From Clostridiaceae bacterium (GTDB lineage Bacteria > Bacillota > Clostridia > Lachnospirales > Lachnospiraceae): a stretch of 64,000 nt of DNA. Location of the stretch: NCBI GenBank assembly GCA_910575585.1, contig CAJTGF010000024.1, positions 1-64,000 on the forward strand, in the 5' to 3' direction. Shown one piece after another: positions 17,280-28,400 of this stretch; position 1 is the stretch's first letter; the number at the start of each line of letters is the position of its first letter. Under the pieces are notes generated by a model that was not told the origin of the DNA, made no database searches, and was given only the letters and a program-made list of their open reading frames with translations. Position numbers and translations under genes: made by a program.

Positions 17280-18917
17280 ATGAAAAGGGCAAAACTGAAT
17301 AACGACAAAATCACTGCTTTATATTGCAGGCTTTCCAAAGATGACGGCACGAACAACGAGAGCATGAGCATCAGCACACAGAAAACCATGCTGAAAGATT
17401 ATGCAAAGCGCAACGGTTTTCTGAACTGCCAGTTCTACGTTGATGACGGTTACAGCGGTACAAACTACGACCGCCCCGCATTCCGACAGCTTATCGAGGA
17501 CATACAGGACGGGGAAGTGTCAACGCTCATCACAAAAGACCTGTCACGTCTGGGGAGGAATTACCTTGAAACGGGTACATATATCGAGGTGTTTTTCCCC
17601 AACCATAATGTACGTTACATTGCGGTCAATGACGGCGTGGACTCCATAGACAACGCACAAATGGACATTACGCCGTTCCGCAACATCATCAATGAAATGT
17701 ACGCAAAAGATACGTCAAGGAAAATCAAAAGCGCACTCCACGCAAGGAAAATGCAGGGCAAGTATATGGCTACCACCGCCCCTTTCGGCTATAAGAAAGA
17801 CGAGAAAGACCATAACCACCTTGTCATTGATGAAGTGACCGCCCCCGTTGTGGAACTGATTTTCTCAATCGCCGAGGAGGGTGTGGGGCTTCACACTATC
17901 TGTAACCGCTTGCGCAAGGCAAAGGTCATAAAGCCGAGTTTCCACAAAAAGGAAATGTTTGAGAGGTATATTGACGAGGAAAAAATGTATGACTGGGACA
18001 CCGCTTATGTCAGCAAGATATTGCATGACCCCGTTTATGCAGGAAACCTTACCGTAGCGGAAAGACCGACCAAGACCATGCGTTCCAAGAAAAGACAGTA
18101 TATCCCGTATGCGGAGCGTGAAGTTATCTATGGCACACATGAACCGATTATCGAGCAGAGCCGTTGGAACACCGTACAGAAGATTTTGGAGAGCAGACCG
18201 CCCGTTATCGGGGAAAGTTCAAGCGGATATGACAACATTTTCCGAGGGATTATCAAATGCGCCGATTGTGGGAGTGCCATGCTTGCCAAAGTCGAGCAGA
18301 AAAGAAAGCGTAACAATGTATTAGACAAGACTTTCTACTGCTGTACCAAATACCGCAAGTTTGGGAAAGAGGGTTGTTCATCACACACCATTGAGGCGAG
18401 GACGGTTCACGAAGTTGTGCTTGCGGACATTCAGAAACACGCAGGACAGGCACTGGCGGACAGGAAAGCAATGGTAACGGAGATTGCCGAACGTCTTAAT
18501 CTCCAAATGTCAGCGGACAAGGAACAGCAGAAAAAGGAACTAAGGCAATGTAAACAGCGAGTGTCGGAAATAGAAAACCTGTATGCCAAGCTGTATGAGG
18601 ATTTGACAAGGGAACTGCTGACCGAAAAGCGTTTCCAAATGCTGTCGGCACGATTTGACAGCGAGCAGGAAGAACTGACAGCCAAGATAAAGGAACTTGA
18701 AAAAAGTGCCATAGCGGACAAAGAGCAGTTATCTTCTATTGAGCAGTTTGCGGAGCAGATAAGCGGTTATGCAGGAATAACAGAACTCAATTTTAAGATA
18801 ATCAATCAACTTATAGAAAAAATTCTTGTTTCTGAACCCGTAGAGATAGACGGGCAGAAAATTCAACGACTTACTATCCATTACAAGTTCATAGGGGCAC
18901 TGGAAACCCTTGAATAA
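17280..18917 (+). CDS. Large serine recombinase (TnpX/TndX family)
   Basis: 545 residues. An N-terminal resolvase domain has the catalytic Ser in YCRLSKDDG and LSRLGRNYLE. A recombinase domain, a zinc-ribbon segment (CADCGSAM ... FYCC), a coiled coil (~380-470) and a C-terminal segment ending QRLTIHYKFIG follow. It should excise and integrate the 7.6-kb element at GA. It lies ~40 bp inside the right end, as in Tn4451-like elements. A TATAAT-like box (~17233) lies upstream. Confidence 0.92.
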   Translation: MKRAKLNNDKITALYCRLSKDDGTNNESMSISTQKTMLKDYAKRNGFLNCQFYVDDGYSGTNYDRPAFRQLIEDIQDGEVSTLITKDLSRLGRNYLETGTYIEVFFPNHNVRYIAVNDGVDSIDNAQMDITPFRNIINEMYAKDTSRKIKSALHARKMQGKYMATTAPFGYKKDEKDHNHLVIDEVTAPVVELIFSIAEEGVGLHTICNRLRKAKVIKPSFHKKEMFERYIDEEKMYDWDTAYVSKILHDPVYAGNLTVAERPTKTMRSKKRQYIPYAEREVIYGTHEPIIEQSRWNTVQKILESRPPVIGESSSGYDNIFRGIIKCADCGSAMLAKVEQKRKRNNVLDKTFYCCTKYRKFGKEGCSSHTIEARTVHEVVLADIQKHAGQALADRKAMVTEIAERLNLQMSADKEQQKKELRQCKQRVSEIENLYAKLYEDLTRELLTEKRFQMLSARFDSEQEELTAKIKELEKSAIADKEQLSSIEQFAEQISGYAGITELNFKIINQLIEKILVSEPVEIDGQKIQRLTIHYKFIGALETLE

Positions 18918-18945
18918 TGGATATTTTCTAAGTCACCTATTCCAA

Positions 18946-18955
18946 CTATCCAACA
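18946..18955 (-). repeat. Right terminal inverted repeat of the topB element
   Basis: CTATCCAACA, immediately before GA at 18956-18957. It is a perfect inverted partner of 11390-11399. Confidence 0.9.
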
Positions 18956-18957
18956 GA

Positions 18958-20752
18958 CGCAGGCCGGGAGGGGGAACTGATCTTCCGGCTGGTCTATGAC
19001 CAGGCAGGCTGTAAAAAGCCTTTTGCCCGGTTATGGATCAGCAGCATGGAGGATACCGCTATCCGGGAGGGGTTTGCCGCACTGCGCCCTGGAAAGGACT
19101 ATGACCGGCTGTATGAGGCCGCCCTCTGCCGTGCCAAGGCGGACTGGCTGGTGGGGATCTCCGGCACACGGCTGTTTTCTTCCCTTTACCAGAAAACCCT
19201 GAACGTGGGCCGGGTCATGACGCCGACCCTGGCCCTGGTGGTGGAACGGGAGGCGGCGATTTCTGGGTTTAAAAAGGAAAAATTTTATACCGTTGTGCTG
19301 GATTGCGGGAAGTTTACCGCTGTCAGCGGGCGGTGTGAAAGCCGCAAAGCCGCCGACCATTTGGCCGCCGCCTGCGCTGTCCAGACCGCTGTTGTAAACA
19401 AGGTGGAGAAGAAACAAAAATCCGCACAGCCCCCAAAGCTGTATGACCTGACCTCCCTGCAGAGGGACGGGAACCGGCTCTTTGGCTATACAGCCCAGCA
19501 AGTCCTGGATTACGCCCAGGCGTTATATGAGAAGAAACTGCTGACCTATCCCCGCACGGATTCCAATTATCTGACGGAGGACATGAGGGATACTCTCCCC
19601 GGACTGTGTGAGGCGGTCATTTCTGCCCTGCCCTTTCCGGTGACGGTTTCCGGCGTGGACGCCGCCCGTGTGACAGACAACGCCAAAGTGAGTGACCACC
19701 ATGCCCTGCTCCCCACAAACCAGATGGCCGGGGCTGAACTTTCGGCGCTGCCTGCGGGGGAACGGAACCTCCTGACCCTGGTGACGGTACGGCTTTTATG
19801 CGCCGTGGGAGAAAAGCAGGTTTATGAGGATACGGAGGCGGAGATCACCTGCGGCGGCGGTCTGTTTACGGCAAAGGGACGGGTGATTGTTTCCCCCGGA
19901 TTTACAGAAGTCGAGCAGGCGTTTCTTTCCACCCTGAAAAAGAAACCGGAAAGCGATTCTAAAGAACAACTGGGAGCCTTGCCGCCTCTCTCCCAGGGGC
20001 AGACCTTTGAGAAGGTGAAAGCGTCCGCAAAGGAGAGAACCACAAGCCCGCCCCGGCATTTCACGGAAGACCTGCTTCTCTCGGCCATGGAACACGCCAG
20101 CGCCCAGGAGTTCGCCCAGATTGGGGACGTGGAGCGCACGGGCCTTGGAACCCCGGCCACCCGTGCCGGCGTGCTGGAGAAGCTGGTGCGTGGGGGATTT
20201 TTGGAGCGCAAAGGCAGGCAGTTACTCCCCACGAAAAAGGGAACTGACCTGATCGCTGTCCTGCCGGACACGGTGAAATCCGCCAGCCTCACCGCCCGGT
20301 GGGAATCGGGTTTAAAAGACGTGGAGCGTGGGGAACAGTCCGCCGCCGCTTTCATGGAGGGGATCGAGGGCATGGTTTCTGACCTGGTGGCCCAATACCG
20401 TGGCGTTTCCGTGGACACGTCCATGTTTCGGTCAAGGGAAGTGATCGGAGCCTGCCCCCGCTGCGGGAGTGACGTGGTGGAGGGCAAGAAGAATTTTTAC
20501 TGTGCCAGCCGGGAATGTCAGTTTTCCATGTGGAAAGACGACCGTTTTTTTACTTCCAAGCGCAAGGAACTGACCAAGCCCATGGCGGCGGCTCTTTTAA
20601 AGAGCGGGCGTATTAAGGTAAAGGGGCTGTTCAGCGAGAAAAAGGGCGTCCTCTATGACGCTTTCGTGGCGCTGGCGGATACGGGCGGAAAGTATGTCAA
20701 TTATAAAATTGAACTGCCGCCCAGACCGAAAAATACCCAGGGAAAGGAGTAA
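18958..20752 (+). pseudogene. topB: DNA topoisomerase III (TopB), 3' part, split by a mobile element
   Basis: Continuation of topB from the third base of the Asp codon in TDAGREGE. It contains the rest of TOPRIM, the active-site region (LTYPRTDSNYL, catalytic Tyr; VGRVMTPTLALVV), gate domains, and a C-terminal zinc-ribbon-like CPRCGSDV ... CASREC followed by a Topo_C-like repeat. An ORF begins internally at ATG 19046 but lacks TOPRIM, so it would not make a working topoisomerase. The enzyme is thought to aid ICE DNA processing. Confidence 0.92.
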
Positions 20753-20755
20753 GGC

Positions 20756-22060
20756 ATGGGGGATTATAACCAGAAAAACACAGAACGGGAACCAAACACA
20801 TTTACCATTTACCAGCTAAAAGACAGGGAGGCGCTCCACTATCACCGGTTTGAGCCTTTGGAACGGCTGGAAAAGTCCGGGCTTTCCGTGGAGCCGGATA
20901 ATTACAGCCAGGTTTACACCGCCCCGCTGCCGGAGGGCGGCTCTGCCCAGGATAAGCTGAACCAAATTTATGAGAGGTTCAATCTCAACCACCCGGCGGA
21001 TTTTAAGGGGCACAGCCTTTCCGTGTCCGATATTGTGGTATTCCATGAAAATGGCAGGGATACGGCCCACTATGTAGACCGGTTCGGGTTTCAGGAAGTA
21101 CCCCAGTTCATCGCCCAGGAGCCGGGCCGGTTTCGCTATTACATTACCCAGGAAGCCATGAATATCGGCACTTACCCCTACATGGGGCCAACGGACGTGA
21201 CCAGGTTCACCGCCAGACCCCACAAGTATGAGCAGGGCACGGTGGAGGCTTTTGGCTATGTGGAATATTCCGGCCCTCTGTCACCGGAACAGTCCCGGTC
21301 ATACGCTCTTATCCCAGCTGCCGCCAATGAGAATTATCTAAAAAACGCCGAGATGTCGATGGAAGCCAACACCAACATGATCGACGGAATCCTCAACAAC
21401 CTGCCGGAAGAAAAGCAGGAGCCGGAAGTCTTTCCCGTGGAGCCAGTGAGCCGGTTTAAACGCCACATCGAACCGGGAGAGATCACCCCGGAGCAGCTGA
21501 TTATTAAGGGCGGCATTGTCCTCACCCCCTGCGCCTCCAACCCGGAGTATTACGAATCCACCAACCGCAACGTGGCGGGCCGGTACATTGACGCCCGGAT
21601 CTATGAAGTGGCCGGGCGGAACAAAAGGGGAAAGCCTGCGGCCTTTCGTGTGGCCGAGGGCGCAGCCGTGGAGAATCCCCTGGAACCGGCTGGCAAGATG
21701 GTCGGGATCGCCCAGTCCGGCGGGATCGTCTGCGGCCTGGTGGAGAAATATGAGATGGAAGGCTTTGTCCTGGCGGACAAAACGGTACTGCTTGAAAAGG
21801 AACGTGACGCCCACGGAAACTACTATGCCGGTATCAGTCTGGACGGCATGATGTTAAAGCTGCCGAAGATGTACGCCGCTGTCACCGATGAAAAGGGGAA
21901 AGTCCTGGCTTTCCGGGAAATGCGGGAGAAGGATTTTTCCAGGGAGGAGCCTCCTAAGAAGGCGGAGAAAAAGCCCTCTATCCGGGAACAGCTTGGGAAA
22001 AAAGTAAGCGAAAAACCGGAGTTAAAGCCGCCCGCCAAAAAGAAAAGCCATGAGAGGTGA
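20756..22060 (+). CDS. YodL / DUF4316 domain protein
   Basis: 434 residues. Residues ~14-120 are a YodL domain (TFTIYQLKDREALHYHRFEP, SDIVVFHENGRDTAHYVDRF); ~170-215 and 250-370 resemble DUF4316-type ICE proteins with a Tyr/Asn-rich middle and SGGIVCGLVEKY. The C-terminus is basic (KKAEKKPSIREQLGKK), suggesting nucleic-acid binding. It follows topB by 3 bp and precedes the giant helicase, a conserved order. Function unknown. Confidence 0.75.
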   Translation: MGDYNQKNTEREPNTFTIYQLKDREALHYHRFEPLERLEKSGLSVEPDNYSQVYTAPLPEGGSAQDKLNQIYERFNLNHPADFKGHSLSVSDIVVFHENGRDTAHYVDRFGFQEVPQFIAQEPGRFRYYITQEAMNIGTYPYMGPTDVTRFTARPHKYEQGTVEAFGYVEYSGPLSPEQSRSYALIPAAANENYLKNAEMSMEANTNMIDGILNNLPEEKQEPEVFPVEPVSRFKRHIEPGEITPEQLIIKGGIVLTPCASNPEYYESTNRNVAGRYIDARIYEVAGRNKRGKPAAFRVAEGAAVENPLEPAGKMVGIAQSGGIVCGLVEKYEMEGFVLADKTVLLEKERDAHGNYYAGISLDGMMLKLPKMYAAVTDEKGKVLAFREMREKDFSREEPPKKAEKKPSIREQLGKKVSEKPELKPPAKKKSHER

Positions 22061-22064
22061 GGCC

Positions 22065-22349
22065 ATGAACGTGACAAAGTATGAGCAGGAAACCATTATC
22101 CTCTTTAATGAGCAGGAGGCCGCCGCCACAATCTACACCTACAATACCGGCTTGCGGCGCACGCTCATCTCCTTGTGCGAAAACCACCCGGCCCAGGTAC
22201 GGCAGACCGAGGACAACGGGATCGGGGCGCTGACCTTTGAGCTTCCCAAGAAGTGGGTCAAAGTATCCCCGCCCAGGGCGCTGTCGGAGGCCCAGAAGAA
22301 GGTGCTGGAAGATATGAACCGGAAGAACCGGGAACGCCGGCAAAAATAA
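22065..22349 (+). CDS. Small ICE accessory protein (YEQET family)
   Basis: 94 residues from ATG 22065 with GAGAGGTGAGG upstream. Begins MNVTKYEQETIILFNEQ and ends with a basic tail (NRKNRERRQK). Paralogous to 12255-12560. Function unknown; co-transcribed with the YodL gene and helicase. Confidence 0.65.
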   Translation: MNVTKYEQETIILFNEQEAAATIYTYNTGLRRTLISLCENHPAQVRQTEDNGIGALTFELPKKWVKVSPPRALSEAQKKVLEDMNRKNRERRQK

Positions 22350-22454
22350 CCCACGGAAAAAACATTGGTCACCCCACAACCACATATCCACAAACCACCC
22401 GGAATTTGCCCGCCCAGCAGGTTCCGGGTTTTTTCGTCTGAAAGGAGGTCAATT

Positions 22455-25400
22455 ATGGCAGACAGATGGTTTACGCACATCTCCGAACTGGCAAAGCAGG
22501 CCCAGCAGGAAGTCACCAGATCGCCGGAACAATGGCAGAAATTTTTAACTACCGCTTCCCGCTTTTACAAAAGCTACAGCTTTGACGACCAGCTTTTAAT
22601 CTATATCCAGCGCCCGGACGCCACGGCCTGTGCCGACATGGAAACCTGGAACGGCAAAATGCGTCGCTGGGTCAACGCCGGCTCCAACGCTATCGGCTTA
22701 ATCCGCAAGGGAACCGGCGGCAGGCCCTATATCCAGAACGTCCATGACGTTTCCGACACCCACCGGGTCAAGGGAGGCAAAGACCCCTGGCTCTGGAACA
22801 TGGAGGAATCCTACCACGCCCCGGTAGTGGAGCGCCTGGCGAAAGCCTTTGACATTCCCGGAACCGGCAGCCTGGGCGACATGGTCATGGAGGCCGCCGC
22901 CCGTGTGGTGGAGGACAGCTACGGGGAATACCTCCGTGACCTGCACTATGAGGTGGAGGACAGCTTCCTGGAGGAACTGGACGACCAGAACATCGACCTT
23001 ATCTTCCGTGACACCCTAAAAGCCAGCGTCCAGTACGCCGCCCTGACCCGCTGCGGCCTGGACGCCTCCCTTTACCTGGACACGGAGGACTTAGGCGGCG
23101 TGGTGAATTTCAACAACGTGGGAACCCTGGCCTGCCTGGGAACCGTCACCGCCGAGGCCAGCCGTGCCGTCTTAATGGAGGTGGGGGAAGCGGTCAGGCT
23201 CGCCCAGCTTGAGCAGGCAAGGCAGGGGCAGAAAGGGCTTGCCAAAACCCAGGGGATCGCCTATAATGAAAGTGTAAACTTTAACACTTTAAATCATGAA
23301 AGGAGAAAGGAACATGAACAATCTGACATACACCAACTGGAACGGATACCAGATACCCAATCTCGTGATGGACAGCAGGGAAGGAGAACCGGAAACCCTG
23401 ACCAGGTTCGGCAGGGCCAGGGAGAAATACCTGATGGAACACCGGAAAGCCCTTTACACCAGCCTGCTCTTAAAGGGAACCCTGTGGAGCCATTTGACGG
23501 AGATCGACCAGGCGGCCAACGAGCAGATGGACAGCCTGACGGCGGAACTGGCAGCCAGCGAGGGCGTGACGGAGAGGCTGAAAGCGGAGAACCAAATGGC
23601 CTGGGTGGGACAGATGAACAATATCCGCCAGCGGGCCGAGGAGATCATCATGGCGGAACTGATCTACAGCTGAATACGGAGCCGGAAACGGCCAGACCAG
23701 AAGCGGCGGGCATTGGGCCTGCCGTTTCTGCGTCCCTGGAAATGGCTGTGGAGATGGGCGGGCCGTTTTCCGGCACGCCTTACTCCCAGCTTTCCCTATT
23801 CCCTACGGTAGAGGAACAGATCGGGCGTATCGCCCAGGCCGGAAGGGAGGAACCTGCCCCTGGAAGTTCCCTCACGGGGGTCGTACCGGAGCAGGCGGTG
23901 GAGAGAATCTTATCCGCCGGAACCAATGACCCGTCCAGCGCGTTGCGGATCTATGCCCAATACCAGGCCGGCGCAAAGGCCGGGGAAATGGCGGTTTCTT
24001 TACGGCGGGAGTTTGGCCGAGGGGGGCGTGGCTTTTCCATTGACGGCGCTTCCTACGCTGTGTGGTTTGACGGGAACGGGCTTGCCATAAACAGCGGAAA
24101 AAGCGCCCGGTATGACCGGGAGAGCCTGCGCTTATCCTGGCCAGAGGCAGAGAGCCGTATCCGCCGCCTGGTGGAAAGCGGCGGATACCTCTCCCCGGAG
24201 CGTGCCGCAAAGACCTGGGACAATGAGGCCCACGAACTGGCGGAGAGCCTCTGGTATCTCCGCCAGGATTTTGGCGAGCCGGCACGCCAAGCCGGGCTGC
24301 TCCCCCTGGTGAGTGAGGTCTACATGGAACGGGGCGGATTCCCGGAGGCGACAGAGAAGCTGGAAGCCATGCTGCAATCCCCGGAAAAGACAGCCGCCCT
24401 TGCGGGAGAAATGCGGGAACTTTGCGCCGCATACACCGAAAACCCGGATATCCTCCGGTTCCACTTCCACCGTCCCCTTGCGGTAATGAGGCGGCTGGAA
24501 CGGCTCCAGACTTCCGTGAACGTATTCCCGCTGGCAGAGGGATTTAAGGAGGGGCGTCCCGCTTTTATTACCGAGGACGAGATCAATGAGGCCGTTGCCC
24601 CAGGAGGCAGCTTTTCAGACAGCAGGCTGGCGGCTTATGTATTTTTTCAGAACCACCCTGACCGGAAAGAACGTCAGGAATATTTACAGGAATCTTTTGG
24701 CACTGGCGGGGCCGGCAGGCTTACCCAGGACACCTGGCATGATGCCAAGGGGTTCAAACTGAAAAGAATCTTTGAGGAGCCATACGCAGAGATCGCTTTA
24801 AACTGGAACCAGGTGGAGCGCCGCATAGACAAACTGATGGGAGCCGGACGTTTCCTGACACCGGACGATCAGGCACGCTTCCCGGAATATGAGAAGTTTA
24901 TCCTCTCCCGTGATGTTAACGCTTTCTTTTACTATGGGGCAAAGGAACAGCGGCCTTATGAGGAACCGGACTTTGGAAAGGGCTGGGAAACCGTCCGCAA
25001 GTTGATTGACGACCCGGCCCAGGTGGATACCCTTCTTTCCGTGATGAGGGACGGTTTACAGTCCATGGCTGTGGGGCAGCGTGGCTATGAGGTATGCGCC
25101 AACGCTTATGACAGCCTTTCCGCTTACAAAGACGGCACATACTCTCTCCTTGGCCGCCCCGTGCCTGCTCCCGCAAAGGAAACCATGAAGGGGGCGGGAC
25201 AAACGGAACCCGGCAAGAACCGGGAGAAACAAGGGCCGGCAAACCGTGAAAAACGCCCCCAGGACGCCGCCAAGTCCACCCTTAACCGGTTAAAAAGCCA
25301 GAGCCGGAAACAGACGAGGGAAGAACAAACCGGCCAGCTTGCCTTTGATTTCTCCGGCGGGACGGTTTCCATGGAGGAAAAAACGGTCACAGAAACCACG

Positions 25401-28400
25401 GCGGAGCCGGAAGCGACCCACCCTACCCTCCGTGACCTTTATCACCAGTACCAGCCTGTGGTGCTGTCCCAGGTATTTGGGGACAGCGCTTTTTTTAACG
25501 CCCTTAAAAACTCTGACGAGGAGAATCTCCTCCTGGAATGTGACGCCGCTATCCAGAGGGTCGTCCTTTCCCTGGGGAAAACCGAACTGACCAAAGCCTA
25601 TTTTGACACGCCCCAGTTCCATGACCGCCTGCACCTGGAGATTCTGGCGGAGGCAAAGGAGAGCCTTTCCCGGAACCCAAGGCGGCTTTATGAGGCAGCC
25701 CTGCCGGAACTGGTGGAAATGGTGAAACAGAGTGAGATCTATCCCTTCCTCCGTGACCGGGATACGGATGTGGTGGAGGCGCAAAGGGAACTTTATGCAG
25801 AAGTTGATAACCTGCTGGCAGGCTTAAAGGACAAAAGCCCTGCCCTCTATGAAGCCTACACCACCCTGCCGGATTTCCGGGAATATCTGGTGGAGGATAT
25901 TTTACAGCGCACCTACCAGGACGTGGCAGCGGACAGCCATACCAGCGTGGAGCAGCATGAAAAGGAAGCAAACGCCCCGGCATGGGTGAGGGGCGGCGCA
26001 AAGACGGAGGAATCACCGGAACCGGGAACAATGGAAACAGAGAATGCCATAGAACCGGAAGCCTCCGGGGAAACCCGTCTTGTCCCCCATATCCATGCTT
26101 ACAATGCCTTAAAAGAGGCCCACCCGGAGGAACTGGTGGGAATCCAGAACGGCGGTTATTGCCTGTTTTATGGTGAGGACGCAAAGACGGCCTTTGAGAA
26201 AATGCCCGTATCCTGGCTGCTCCCCGCCGACCTTCCAGGTATTGGGCAAGTGACCGTGGCGGGAATCCGGGAGGGCTGGCAGGAGGCCGCCGTCCGGTTA
26301 AGGGAGGCCGGACAGAACGCTGTTTTCTTTCAGGATAACGGCGAGGACTATACCGCCCTGGGCCGCACCCTGGCACTGAAAGAGCCTGACCAGACCGATG
26401 TACCACGCTTGCCCCAGGAGCCGGAAAATCCTGCCCGTGGCGGCGTGCCGGAAGAGAAAAAACAGCCCAATCCAGAGCCGAACATGGTTCCTCTTACAGA
26501 GGAATATTTACAGTTAAAGGCACAGTACCCCGGCCATGTGGTCGGCGTCCGTGTGGATGACCTCTATTTATACTATGGCAAAGACGCTGAAACCGCCGCA
26601 AACGCTCTGGGGAAAAAGACAATCACCAGGGAGATACCGGGGCTTGGCAAAACCCTTGTCACCGGTTCCCGCACAAGCTGGCAGGCCCAGGGGGAAAAAT
26701 TGTTACAGCACGGCAGCAGCGCCGTTTTTGTCCGCCCGGAGGGGAATACCTACACCGTTGTAAAAGAACTGGAAATATCCGATTATCTCCCCATTGGACT
26801 TCAAGTGACGGACGATGAGCGCACTTTTATTATTGAGAGCGTGGACTACGATTTCGGCACGGTCAGCCTCCGTGACGAAACCTTCGCAGGCAGCGCCGGC
26901 TTTCCCATTTTTCGGAATGAGCCGGTTCCTTATGTGCGGGAACTGGTAAAGCAGGCGCTGGAGCAGGAACGGGAAGCCCTGCCTTCCGCCGGCCTGACAC
27001 CAAATATTACCCACCAGGAGCAAGAACCACTCGCGCAAAAACCTTTGGCACCGGAGTCATTGACGCCAGAGCCGTTCATGCCAGAGCCAGCAGCGGCAGC
27101 ACCACCGGAACCGCCCAAGGCGGAAAATTTCCGTATCACTGACCCCGACCTTGGGGTGGGCGGGCCGAAAACAAAGTACCAGGCGAATGTGACCGCTATC
27201 CGGCTCTTAAAGGAACTGGAAGCCGCCGGGCAAAACGCCACCCCGGAGGAGCAAACGACCTTATCCCGGTATGTGGGTTGGGGAGGAATCCCCCAGGCGT
27301 TTGACGCCAATGATGAAAAGTGGACAGCGGAATATGCCGAACTGAAGGGGCTTTTAACCCAGGCGGAATATGAAGCCGCCAGAGGCTCCACCCTAAACGC
27401 CCACTACACCGCCCCGGCCATTATTGAGGGAATCTACAAGGCCGTGGAGCAGATGGGCCTGAATCCCAAGACCTTGCTGGAGTCTTCCATGGGCACGGGG
27501 AATTTCCTGGGTATGCTGCCGGATTCCATGAAGGATACCGCCCTTTACGGCGTGGAACTGGATTCGATCACCGGCAGGATCGCCAGGCAGCTTTATCCCC
27601 AGGCCCACATCACGGTAGACGGCTTTGAACGGGTGCGTTTCCCTGACAATTCCTTTGACCTGGCGGTGGGCAACGTGCCGTTTGGCAATTACCAGGTGGC
27701 AGACCCCCGATATGACAAGGAGCATTTTTTTATCCACGATTATTTCTTTGGGAAAACCCTGGACAAAGTGCGCCCTGGAGGTATCGTGGCTTTTATCACC
27801 TCCAAAGGAACCCTGGACAAGCCAAACAGCGCCGTCCGGGAATACTTAGCAGAGCGGGCCGACCTTCTGGGGGCTGTCCGGCTGCCCAACAACGCCTTTT
27901 TGCGCAACGCCGGCACGGAAGTCACCAGCGACATTCTGTTTTTGCAGAAACGGGAGAACCCGCCGGAACATCTGCCGGACTGGGTGGAGGTTTCCCAGAC
28001 CGGGGACAAAATCCCCATAAACAAGTATTTCCTGCGGCACCCGGAAATGGTCTTAGGAACCATGGTTTGGGAAAGCGGCCCCTACGGGCAGGAAACCGCT
28101 TGTAAGCCCCTGCCGGATACGGATTTAAAGGAACAGCTTGCCCAGGCGATTACCCACCTGGAAGCCCCAGATCACTCCCTGCTCATGCGGGAAATCGAAG
28201 CGTCTGGGCAGCCAGAAACACCGGAATCTCCCACGGAGGCCCGCAATTTCAGCTACACCCAGGTGGAGGGCAGACTTTACTACAAGGAAGATGGCAGCCT
28301 GCTTCCGGTGACGGTTCCGGCAGCCACAGAGGAACGTATCCGGGGAATGATCGTGCTGCGTGACATCACCCGGAACCTGATTGAAGCCCAGTTAAACAGC

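Larger units (their letters stand above)
11390..18957 (+). mobile_element. Serine-recombinase mobilizable element in topB (7,568 bp)
   Basis: The element is bounded by a GA dinucleotide: ...GCCACG-GA at 11388-11389 on the left and GA at 18956-18957 followed by CGCAGGCCGG on the right. Just inside are perfect 10-bp inverted repeats. This is the arrangement of Tn4451/Tn5397-type transposons, whose large serine recombinase cuts at GA and excises precisely. Contents: TTA-like and accessory genes, HTH membrane protein, lipoprotein, DUF3847, MobQ relaxase with oriT, PPOX protein, short accessory protein, recombinase. It has no conjugation channel, so it should be mobilized by the surrounding ICE or another element. 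Confidence 0.92.

Noticed and set aside
19046-20752. topB 3' part as an independent gene starting at ATG 19046
   Set aside because: It would lack the TOPRIM domain and has no clear ribosome-binding site; continuity with 11073-11389 is exact.
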